A stretch of DNA of 64,000 nucleotides from the NCBI RefSeq assembly GCF_001425045.1, contig NZ_LMDJ01000023.1, positions 125,214 through 189,213 of the forward strand, in the 5' to 3' direction. The translations under genes and the position numbers were made by a program. The DNA is from Massilia sp. Root351. GTDB lineage: Bacteria > Pseudomonadota > Gammaproteobacteria > Burkholderiales > Burkholderiaceae_D. A model generated the notes under the pieces. The model was not told where the DNA came from and did not search any database. It saw nothing but the letters and a program-made list of their open reading frames with translations. Shown piece after piece: positions 51,923-59,342 of this stretch (position 1 is its first letter; each line of letters starts with the position of its first letter).

Positions 51923-51927
51923 CATCC

Positions 51928-53742
51928 ATGAAAAAATCACTCTCGAGCCTCTTTCTCAGCGCCGGCCTGCTGGCCTTTGTGCCCGTTGCCGGCCACGCCG
52001 CCAAGCCTGCCGTCCCGGCCACGCCGGAAAAAATGAACCAGATCTACGCGGAGTACTGGGAAGAGTACTCGAAGGCGAATCCGCTGTCCGCCACCTTCAA
52101 CGGCGACAACCGCTACAACGACCGCTTCGGCCCCATCACGTCCAGGGAAGCACTGGCCGAGCGCAAGCGCCTGGCCGACAAATACCTGGCCCGCACCGCC
52201 GAATTCGATCCAGCCAGGCTGGGCGCCGAGGACCGTATCAGCTACGATCTGCTGCGCTACAAGCTGCAGCAGTCGCTGGACGATATGCGCTTCCCGTCGC
52301 AGCTCACGCCCATCAACCAGACCTTCAGCCTGCACCTGCTGTTCGCGCAGCTCGGTTCGGGCAAGCTGGCGCAGCCCTTTGCCACGGTGAAGGATTACGA
52401 CAACTGGCTGGCGCGCGCGGCCGGCTTTGCCCCGGCGGTGGACGGCATGATCGCCGACATGCGCGCCGGCATGGCGCGCGGCGTGGTGCAGCCCAAAATC
52501 GTCACCAGGCAGATCCTGCCGCAGCTGGAGAACCTGGGCACCGCCGACCTGGCCAAGAGCGTCTACATGGCGCCGGTGCGCCAGTTCCCCAAGGATTTCG
52601 GCGAGCAAGACAAGGCGCGCCTGACGGCCGCCTACTCGAAGCTGGTGGGCGAGCAGATTGCGCCAGCCTACCAGCGCCTGCTGGCCTTCATGCGCGACAC
52701 CTACCTGCCGGCCAGCCGCGAGACCGTGGGCCTGGGTGCGCTGCCGGAAGGGAAGGCGTGGTATGACTCCAAGGTGCGCAGTTCGACCACCACCGCGCTC
52801 ACCGCCGAGGAGATCCACACCATCGGCCTGAACGAGGTGACCCGCATCCGCGCGCTGTTCGAGCAAGCCAAGCAGCGCGTCGGCTTCCAGGGCACGCTGA
52901 AGGAGTTCTTCGTGCACCTGAACACCGCGCCGGAGCAGCGCTTCAGCACCCGCGAGCAGATCCAGGCCGCCTACGAAAGCCTGCGTCCGCGGGTGGAGGC
53001 GAAGACGCCGCAGTTCTTCGGCAAGATGCCGAACACCCCGTTCGAAGTGCGCCCGGTGGAATCGTTTCGCGAAGTGAGCGCCGCGCCGGCCCAGTACTTC
53101 GCGGGCCTGCCGGACGGTTCGCGTCCCGGCATCTTCTACTACAACGCCTACAAGCCGGAAACGCGCACCCGCTTCACCACGGTGGCGTTCTTCCTGCACG
53201 AAGCGATTCCAGGCCACCATTTCGAGATCAGCCTGGCCAAGGAACAGACCGGCTTCCCGGCGTTCCGCCGCAATGAAGGTACTGGCGCCTTCAGCGAAGG
53301 CTGGGGCCTGTACAGCGAAATGCTGGGCCAGGAGATGGGCTTGTACGACGATCCGTGGCAATGGTGCGGCCGCCTGTCGGCCGAGATCTGGCGCGCGGTG
53401 CGGCTGGTGGTCGACACCGGCATCCACGCCAAGGGCTGGACGCGCGAGCAGGCCATCGCCTATTTCGTCGACAATGTGCCGCAGAACGAGGTGGTGGCGG
53501 TGCAGGAGGTGGAACGCTATATCGCCGCGCCGGGCCAGGCCCTGAGCTACAAGATCGGCGAACTGAAGCTGCGCGAACTGCGCGCGCGCGCTGAACAGCA
53601 GCTAGGCGCGAAGTTCGACCTGCGCGCCTTCCACGACGAAGTACTGTCGCACGGCTCCGTGCCGCTCAGCGTGCTGGAAGCGGCAGTGGACCGCTGGCTG
53701 GCGCGCCAGGCGGCGACTGCGGGTGCTAGTGCAGGCTCTTGA
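51928..53742 (+). CDS. Exported DUF885 metallopeptidase-like protein
   Basis: 604-residue periplasmic protein of the DUF885 family, related to thermolysin-fold zinc enzymes. Signal peptide ends VPVAGHA|AKP. The zinc region is HEAIPGHHFE at about 425-434 and the third ligand side is NEGTGAFSEGWGLYSE. A helical bundle fills the rest (LNEVTRIRALFEQAKQRVGF). Members are annotated as uncharacterised peptidases or carboxypeptidase-like enzymes. No operon partner on the same strand. The 3' end overlaps the convergent DUF3606 gene by 17 nt. Function beyond probable peptide hydrolysis is unknown. Confidence 0.88.
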   Translation: MKKSLSSLFLSAGLLAFVPVAGHAAKPAVPATPEKMNQIYAEYWEEYSKANPLSATFNGDNRYNDRFGPITSREALAERKRLADKYLARTAEFDPARLGAEDRISYDLLRYKLQQSLDDMRFPSQLTPINQTFSLHLLFAQLGSGKLAQPFATVKDYDNWLARAAGFAPAVDGMIADMRAGMARGVVQPKIVTRQILPQLENLGTADLAKSVYMAPVRQFPKDFGEQDKARLTAAYSKLVGEQIAPAYQRLLAFMRDTYLPASRETVGLGALPEGKAWYDSKVRSSTTTALTAEEIHTIGLNEVTRIRALFEQAKQRVGFQGTLKEFFVHLNTAPEQRFSTREQIQAAYESLRPRVEAKTPQFFGKMPNTPFEVRPVESFREVSAAPAQYFAGLPDGSRPGIFYYNAYKPETRTRFTTVAFFLHEAIPGHHFEISLAKEQTGFPAFRRNEGTGAFSEGWGLYSEMLGQEMGLYDDPWQWCGRLSAEIWRAVRLVVDTGIHAKGWTREQAIAYFVDNVPQNEVVAVQEVERYIAAPGQALSYKIGELKLRELRARAEQQLGAKFDLRAFHDEVLSHGSVPLSVLEAAVDRWLARQAATAGASAGS

Positions 53743-53908
53743 TCTTCCGCACCACGTTCTCGACTACCGGACCGACCTCGTTGACGATCTCAACGAGGGT
53801 TTCCTTCGGCACGCCGAGCTTTTTGCTCCAGTAAGCCACTTCCCATTCTTTTTCCACGTGGATACGCGAGCGGTCCCGCTGAAACAAATCGACTAAATTT
53901 TCCGCCAT
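53726..53908 (-). CDS. DUF3606 small protein
   Basis: 60-residue protein MAENLVDLF...IKSLH with the DUF3606 pattern DRSRIHVEKEWEVAYWSKKL followed by GVPKETLVEIVNEVG. Such proteins are widespread in Proteobacteria and of unknown role; the family is often stress-associated. The open frame runs to 54250, but ATG 53908 with GGAGCACAC gives the usual length. Overlaps the DUF885 3' end. A TGTGCG/CGCACA inverted repeat stands about 50 nt upstream. Confidence 0.85.
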   Translation of the reverse strand: MAENLVDLFQRDRSRIHVEKEWEVAYWSKKLGVPKETLVEIVNEVGPVVENVVRKIKSLH

Positions 53909-53960
53909 GTGTGCTCCTGTTTTTTGGGGCATCACTATAGCCGGACAGGCGCTGCCGCTC

Positions 53961-53976
53961 TGTGCGATAACGCACA
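53961..53976. promoter_or_regulatory. Inverted repeat upstream of DUF3606 gene
   Basis: TGTGCGATAACGCACA has 6-bp arms identical in sequence to the outer arms of the IclR-type sites at 14271, 16377 and 36411. No IclR gene is nearby; may be chance or a distant regulon member. Confidence 0.3.
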
Positions 53977-54051
53977 CTGGCGGGAAATTCAATCTTGCGG
54001 CCCACTGCGGAGCGCGGCGCCGCTGCCATGGCGCTGCGGCGGCGCCCTGCG

Positions 54052-55086
54052 TTATGCCGCAGCGTTGTCGCCAAGGCGCGCGTCGCGCGGCCGGCTGCCG
54101 TAGTGGCGGCGGTACGCGGTGGAAAAGTTGCAGGCCGCCGAGTAGCCGGCCGCGTCCGCCGCCTGCGCCACGCTGGCCCCGCCCTGCAGCAGTGCGTGCG
54201 CGCGCTGCATGCGCAGCTGGCGCACGCGTTCGAAGACCGTGACGCCCCACGCGCGCCGGGTGAGCGCCTGCAGCGACACCGGATTGGTGCCCAGCTCGCG
54301 GGCTATGCCCTGCATCGACAAATCGGCGCCGCAGCTGCTGCGCAGCAATTCCTCCAGGCGCGCCAGGCGGCGCAGGTCAAGCTCGCGCAGGGCTGGCTTG
54401 GCTGCCGCCGTGGCCTGCTGGGCGCCGACCGCCGCCAGCGCCTCGGCTGCCAATTCGATGCAGCGCGCTTCCAGGCGCAGGCGCTGCAGGCCGGGCATCA
54501 GCGCCTGCGGCGCCAGGATCTGCCTTGCCAGTTCGCGGGCGCGTGGCGTCACGGTCCACGGCTGGCGTGCCAGGTGTTCGCCGTGAAAGGACTGCAGCGC
54601 GCCGTGCGCGGCATGCCCCTGCAAACCGCCGTTCTCCAGCCACTCGGGCGTAAGCGTGAGGCTGACCTTGCGCTCGCTGCGGCCGGCCAGCCAGCGGCGC
54701 GAGAACATCTCTTGTTCGGCCAGGTTGACCAACGCACCCGCGCTGCGCTGGCGCGGATCAGCCGTGGCCGGGCCGAGGTGAAAGCGGTGATGGCCGAACG
54801 AGAGGTCGGTGGCGCCGTCGACCAGCAGCACGATCTTGATGCCGGGATTTAAGTGGTTGCTGGTGTTCATGGTGTGCAGGTCGCGCACGCAGGCGGCGTG
54901 CAGGATCAGGCCGGGGCGCAGCTGCAGCGTGTCGAACTGGCCATGCAGCACTTCCTCGTCGGCGGGCGCGCTGTTGTTGAAGGTGTAGGCGGCGCCCAGC
55001 AGGCCGGCGCTACGCACCAGGTCGGCCCGCGTGACAAACCGTGTGCTGCCGCACACTGGTGGCGCATTATTTGCCGAATCATACAT
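54052..55086 (-). CDS. AraC-family regulator (PchR-like)
   Basis: 344-residue regulator with a long N-terminal sensor (about 1-230) and the AraC DNA-binding domain at about 245-335 (MQGIARELGTNPVSLQALTRRAWG; VAQAADAAGYSAACNFSTAYRRHYGSRP, partly quoted). The short, basic C-terminal domain and the divergent TonB receptor/esterase genes fit PchR-type siderophore regulators that sense ferric siderophore. The Fur box in the shared gap would add iron repression. Ligand is inferred. Confidence 0.85.
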   Translation of the reverse strand: MYDSANNAPPVCGSTRFVTRADLVRSAGLLGAAYTFNNSAPADEEVLHGQFDTLQLRPGLILHAACVRDLHTMNTSNHLNPGIKIVLLVDGATDLSFGHHRFHLGPATADPRQRSAGALVNLAEQEMFSRRWLAGRSERKVSLTLTPEWLENGGLQGHAAHGALQSFHGEHLARQPWTVTPRARELARQILAPQALMPGLQRLRLEARCIELAAEALAAVGAQQATAAAKPALRELDLRRLARLEELLRSSCGADLSMQGIARELGTNPVSLQALTRRAWGVTVFERVRQLRMQRAHALLQGGASVAQAADAAGYSAACNFSTAYRRHYGSRPRDARLGDNAAA

Positions 55087-55146
55087 TTTCTTTTTCCTTG
55101 CAAATGTTGCTTAGACAAGATTCTGCCACACTGGCGGTCTTTATGA

Positions 55147-55165
55147 AATAAGAATCATTCGTATT
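55147..55165. promoter_or_regulatory. Fur box
   Basis: AATAAGAATCATTCGTATT has 9-bp arms matching at 8 of 9 positions around a central C and resembles the GATAATCATTATC-type Fur consensus. It lies 20 nt before the TonB receptor start and 61 nt before the AraC start. Confidence 0.65.
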
Positions 55166-55184
55166 TGCACACATGGAGAAGATA

Positions 55185-57197
55185 ATGCAGTCCCCAACGA
55201 AGTTCCCGTCGACATTCCCCGTACCGCTGCCGCTCGCCAGCCTGCTGTGCGCCGCGTTCGCCCTGCCTGCCGTGGCACAGTCCGATATGCCCACCGTGGT
55301 GGTGACCGCGTCCTCCCTGGAACAGACGTTGAAGGATGCGCCGGCCAGCATTTCAGTGTTGACGCGGGCGGACATCGAGAAGCGCCCGGTGGTCGAACTG
55401 GCCGAGCTGCTGGGAACGGTTGAGGGCGTGTCGCTGTCGCGCAGCGGCAATGCGGTGCCCGGCGTGCAGTTGCGCGGCCTGGGCCAGGCTTACACGCTGT
55501 TCCTGGTGGACGGCAAGCGCGTAAACGCCACCAGCGTGAGCTTCCGTGGCAACGATTACGACACGGGCTGGGTGCCGACTTCGGAAATTGAACGGATTGA
55601 AATCGTGCGCGGCCCGATGTCCTCGCTGTACGGGTCGGACGCCATCGGCGGCGTAGTCAACATCATCACCCGCAAAGTGGGCAAGACCTGGCGCGGCTCC
55701 ATGAAGCTGGACACCGTGCTGCCGAGCGACGATGCGCAGGGCGACACCCGCACGGCCAGCTTCAGCGCCAGCGGCCCGCTGATTGCGGACGTGCTGGGCC
55801 TGCGCGTGTCGGCCGGGTACGACAAGCGCGAAGGGGACGGCAAGGTCAATGCGCCGGTGAACGGCGTGACGCAGCCGGGCTTCCCGCTGATCGCCAACCG
55901 CCAGTTCGGCGGCGCGCTGTCGTGGATGCCGGCGGCCGGGCAGGACGTGAAGCTGGGTTACGACACCAGCCGGCGCGACCACGGCGGCTTCATCCTGGAA
56001 CGCCACGCCAGCGCGCTCAGCCACCAGGGGCGTTACGATTTCGGCCGCTCCGAGGTCACGCTGAACGCGGACGAGACGCGCAACCTGGTGGGTACCGTGA
56101 CGGGCCAGGTCAATCCGAACAAGGCCAACAACAACAGCCTGGACGGCAAGCTGGTGCTGCCGTGGGACGCGGCCCGCCAGACCATCACCGTGGGCGGTGA
56201 ACTGCGGCGTGAGAAACTGTTCGACCCTGCCAACGTGACCGGCCTGCCGGGCACGCCCGGCTACCGCCAGAATCCGACGGTGAAGCTGAGCCAGTACGCG
56301 GCCTTCGTGGAGGATGAAGTGGCGCTGCGCGACGGCCTGAAGCTGACCATCGGCGACCGCTATGACCACCACGAGAACTTCGGCGCGCACCACAGCCCGC
56401 GCGCCTACCTGGTCTATCACGCCACGCCCGGCATCACGCTCAAGAGCGGCTGGGCGCGCGCCTTCCGCGCGCCGACGCTGCTGCAGGGCAGCCAGAACTG
56501 GGGTTCGGTGTCGTGCGGCAGCGCCACGGTGGGCTGCTACATTGTTGGCAGCGCTGCGCTGAAGCCGGAAACGAGCACCAGCAAGGAACTGGGCGCGCAA
56601 TTCGACTACGGCAAGGTGGGCGGCGGTTTCACGTTCTTCCGCAACGACCTGAAGGACATGATCGACATCACCAGCCGTACGGCGGACCGCAAGCTGGCGC
56701 CGTCGTACAGCAATTTCATCGGCTTCCTGCCGGACGGGCGGCCGATCTTTGCCTATCAGAATATCGCCAAGGTGCGCACCAAGGGTGTGGAGACCAGCCT
56801 GAGGGCGGAATTCTCGCCGCAGGTGTCGGTTCGGGCCAATTACACTTACACGGACGCGAAGAACGTCAGCGGCGCGATCGGGCTGCCGATGATTTACCGG
56901 CCCAAGAACAACGCCAACGTGACGCTGGACCTGCGTCCGGCCGACAGCTGGACCGCGTCCGCCACCGCGCGCTACATCGGGGAACAGTACCTGAACGTGC
57001 CTGCCAGCGGCCTGAACCTGGTGAAAAAGGGCGCTTACACCGTGGCGGACGTGAACGCGGCCTACCGCTGGAACAAGAACCTGACCGTCAGCGCAGGTGT
57101 GCTGAACCTGGGCGACAAGGGCAGCCAGCGCGACACGTCGGCCGACTTCAACGAGGAAGGCCGCCGCGTATTCCTGTCTCTGTTGGCGAAATTCTGA
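55185..57197 (+). CDS. TonB-dependent ferric-siderophore receptor (FepA/CirA-like)
   Basis: 670-residue outer-membrane receptor: signal peptide (ALPAVA|QSD), TonB box-like PTVVVTAS, plug with VQLRGLGQAYTLFLVDGKRV and IEIVRGPMSSLYGSDAIGGVVNIIT (partly quoted), barrel ending SLLAKF. The catecholate FepA/CirA branch is suggested by the VDGKRVN and GSDAIGGVVN strings and by the enterochelin-type esterase downstream. ATG 55185 follows GGAG at six bases; ATG 55173 lacks a site. Its stop overlaps the esterase start (TGATG). Probably Fur-repressed. Confidence 0.92.
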   Translation: MQSPTKFPSTFPVPLPLASLLCAAFALPAVAQSDMPTVVVTASSLEQTLKDAPASISVLTRADIEKRPVVELAELLGTVEGVSLSRSGNAVPGVQLRGLGQAYTLFLVDGKRVNATSVSFRGNDYDTGWVPTSEIERIEIVRGPMSSLYGSDAIGGVVNIITRKVGKTWRGSMKLDTVLPSDDAQGDTRTASFSASGPLIADVLGLRVSAGYDKREGDGKVNAPVNGVTQPGFPLIANRQFGGALSWMPAAGQDVKLGYDTSRRDHGGFILERHASALSHQGRYDFGRSEVTLNADETRNLVGTVTGQVNPNKANNNSLDGKLVLPWDAARQTITVGGELRREKLFDPANVTGLPGTPGYRQNPTVKLSQYAAFVEDEVALRDGLKLTIGDRYDHHENFGAHHSPRAYLVYHATPGITLKSGWARAFRAPTLLQGSQNWGSVSCGSATVGCYIVGSAALKPETSTSKELGAQFDYGKVGGGFTFFRNDLKDMIDITSRTADRKLAPSYSNFIGFLPDGRPIFAYQNIAKVRTKGVETSLRAEFSPQVSVRANYTYTDAKNVSGAIGLPMIYRPKNNANVTLDLRPADSWTASATARYIGEQYLNVPASGLNLVKKGAYTVADVNAAYRWNKNLTVSAGVLNLGDKGSQRDTSADFNEEGRRVFLSLLAKF

Positions 57198-58867
57198 TGA
57201 ACACGCATCCGCGTATGACATTGCCGCGCGCGATGCTCGCCGTGGCGCTGGCGGCTGCGGTGGCCACCGCTCCGGCGCTGGCCCATGCGGCCGAGGGGGC
57301 GCAAACTGGGGCCGGCCTGGCGAGCTTCGGCGGTACGCTGGAGGCGCAGACGCACCGCGAGCATCCGCTGCAGCTGGCCGAGGGCGACTTTGTGCAGGGG
57401 CGGCTGGTGGGCAAGGGCATGCGTTTGGTGCTGATGGACCGCGACGGCAAGCGCGCCAAGATATTGGCCAAGGGCCGCCGCGACGACCAGGACTTCATGT
57501 TCGTTGCGGGCGACCGTGGACCGTATGCGCTGGACGTGCGCGCGCCGGAAGCGGGCAGCTACCAGTTGAGCGTGCAGCATCGCGTGCCGCGTGCGGAGCA
57601 GGTGGCGCCGCCGCCGGCCATCGACAGCCCGCGCCTGCGCGCGCTCCAGCAGCAACTGGCGCAGGGCGGCGGCACGGATGCTTTCTGGGCCGAAGCTGCA
57701 GCGCAGGGCGGGCCGCTGATCGAGGGAGGCACGGCAGGTGCAACGGCTGGCAGCGGCCCGCAGATCAGCCCGTCCCTGGCCAGGGACGAACTGCTGCTCA
57801 CCTTCCTGTGGCGCGGCGCACAGCGCAATGTCCGCATCTTGGGCGCGCCATCGTCGGACCACGATGAGATGCAGCGCCTGGGCGGCAGCGACGTGTGGTA
57901 CCGCAGCTACCGGGTGCCGGCCAGCACCCGCCTGAGCTACCGCCTGGCGCCGGACGTGCCGGAATTGAATGGCACGGCCATGCAGCGCCGCCGCGCCATC
58001 CTCGCGACGGTGCAGCGCGACCCGCTGAACCCGCGCAGCTTTCCGGCCAGGCCGCTTGACCAGTACGACGGCGCCTCGGTGCTGGAACTGCCCGCTGCGC
58101 CCCCGCAGCAGTGGGTGCAGCCGCGTGCCGGCGTGCCGCAGGGCGGGCTGGAAAAGCTGCGCCTGGCCAGCAAACACCTGGGCAACGAACGCGACATCTA
58201 CTTGTACCGTTCGCACGGCTACCGTCCTGGTGCAAAGGGCAACGCCCTGGTCGTGCTGTTTGACGCCGAGAACTACACCACCGACGTGCCCACGCCGGCG
58301 ATCCTGGACAACCTGGTCGCCGCCGGCGCCTTGCCGCCCACCGCCGCCATCCTGATCGCCAATCCCAGCGGCGAGACGCGCTCGGCCGAGCTGCCGCCCA
58401 ACCCGGCGTTCGCGCGCTTCCTGTCGCAGGAACTGATGCCGTGGGCGCGCCAGCGGGGTGTGCATGCGCCGGCCGCGCAGACGGTGATCGCAGGCGCCAG
58501 CTATGGCGGGCTGGCGGCGGCCTATGCGGGCCTGAAGCATCCCGAACTGTTCGGCAAGGTGTATAGCCAGTCCGGCTCGTTCTGGTGGGCGCCGCCGCAG
58601 CAGGACGCCGAGTGGCTGACCCGCCAGTTCGTGGACCTGCGTGCCGCTGCGCGCCGGCCGCCGCTGCGCTTTCTGCTGGAGGCCGGGCAGTTCGAAACCG
58701 GCCGCAATGGCGGCGCCGGCATTGTCGATACCACCCGCCATTTGCGCGATGTATTGCGCGCCAAGGGCTACGCGGTGGCGCACCGCGAATACGCGGCGGG
58801 CCACGACTATTACCACTGGCGCGGTAGCCTGGCGAATGGCCTGATAGAGATGATAGGCAAAAGGTGA
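57197..58867 (+). CDS. fes: Enterochelin esterase (Fes/IroD-like), exported
   Basis: 556-residue hydrolase that would open a catecholate tri-ester siderophore to release iron. A signal peptide (APALAHA|AEG) makes it periplasmic, as IroE/Cee-type enzymes are. Residues about 190-330 resemble the Fes N-terminal domain (LTFLWRGAQRNVRILGAP, DVWYRSYRVPASTRLSYRLAPD, partly quoted). The C-terminal esterase fold has nucleophile Ser in GASYGG (about 435), QSGSFWW, and the catalytic His in YAAGHDYYHWRG. Overlaps the receptor stop by one base, so co-expressed. Confidence 0.9.
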   Translation: MNTHPRMTLPRAMLAVALAAAVATAPALAHAAEGAQTGAGLASFGGTLEAQTHREHPLQLAEGDFVQGRLVGKGMRLVLMDRDGKRAKILAKGRRDDQDFMFVAGDRGPYALDVRAPEAGSYQLSVQHRVPRAEQVAPPPAIDSPRLRALQQQLAQGGGTDAFWAEAAAQGGPLIEGGTAGATAGSGPQISPSLARDELLLTFLWRGAQRNVRILGAPSSDHDEMQRLGGSDVWYRSYRVPASTRLSYRLAPDVPELNGTAMQRRRAILATVQRDPLNPRSFPARPLDQYDGASVLELPAAPPQQWVQPRAGVPQGGLEKLRLASKHLGNERDIYLYRSHGYRPGAKGNALVVLFDAENYTTDVPTPAILDNLVAAGALPPTAAILIANPSGETRSAELPPNPAFARFLSQELMPWARQRGVHAPAAQTVIAGASYGGLAAAYAGLKHPELFGKVYSQSGSFWWAPPQQDAEWLTRQFVDLRAAARRPPLRFLLEAGQFETGRNGGAGIVDTTRHLRDVLRAKGYAVAHREYAAGHDYYHWRGSLANGLIEMIGKR

Positions 58868-58918
58868 AGCACTAAACGTTGAATCGCGGTTAAAATACGC
58901 CGTTTCCATCCCAGCGAA

Positions 58919-59263
58919 TTGACCGACGTGCTACGCCGTATGCTGCCCCTGCTAATTGCCTACCTGTTGCTGATGTCGCAACAGGTAGCGCTGTCGCACG
59001 GCTATACGCACTGGGCGCCGATACAAAAGGCCGTTGGCGGCGAAATGCTGGCCTCGGCCAGCGCCGCACCGGAAGCCACGCTGGTCGACCACATCTGCCT
59101 GCAATGCGTGGCCGCCGCGGAACTGGCGTTCGCCGTCAGCAGCCCGCTGCTGCGCTTCAAGGCGCCCGACAGCAGGCCTTCCTTGCCGGCGCAGCTGTTG
59201 CTGCAGGTGCGCGAGCGCCTTGCCACCGTTGTATTCCAATCCCGGGCTCCCCCGGTCCTCTGA
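58919..59263 (+). CDS. DUF2946-like small exported protein
   Basis: About 107-114 residue protein with a hydrophobic N-terminus (MLPLLIAYLLLMSQQVAL) and a metal-binding-looking centre: SHGYTHW followed by DHICLQCVAAAE (Cys-x2-Cys after His). DUF2946 proteins of this shape sit beside TonB receptors of the ZnuD/copper type, as here. The start is uncertain: TTG 58919, GTG 58928 or ATG 58940, none with a clear ribosome site. Likely a periplasmic or membrane-anchored metal chaperone; which metal is not known. Confidence 0.65.
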   Translation: MTDVLRRMLPLLIAYLLLMSQQVALSHGYTHWAPIQKAVGGEMLASASAAPEATLVDHICLQCVAAAELAFAVSSPLLRFKAPDSRPSLPAQLLLQVRERLATVVFQSRAPPVL

Positions 59264-59288
59264 CAAAAAAACACTCCCAGTCGGGCAT

Positions 59289-59307
59289 GCGCGCCAGGAA
59301 GGCGCGC
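59289..59307. other. GC-rich hairpin before the ZnuD-like gene
   Basis: GCGCGCC-AGGAA-GGCGCGC forms a perfect 7-bp stem with a 5-nt loop in the 79-nt gap. A T-rich run (CTTTTTTG) comes 13 nt later, too far for a classic terminator, but it could act as an attenuator or mRNA-stabilising stem between the two genes. Confidence 0.45.
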
Positions 59308-59342
59308 AGCCGCTTCACGTCTTTTTTGTTTTAGAGGTTCAT

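Noticed and set aside
58868..58918. Zur box before the DUF2946/ZnuD-like genes
   Set aside because: The gap has an AT-rich TTAAAAT stretch but no palindrome resembling a Zur site.
59289..59328. Intrinsic terminator between the DUF2946-like and ZnuD-like genes
   Set aside because: The T-run begins 13 nt after the stem, so it does not meet the usual form; kept only as a hairpin.
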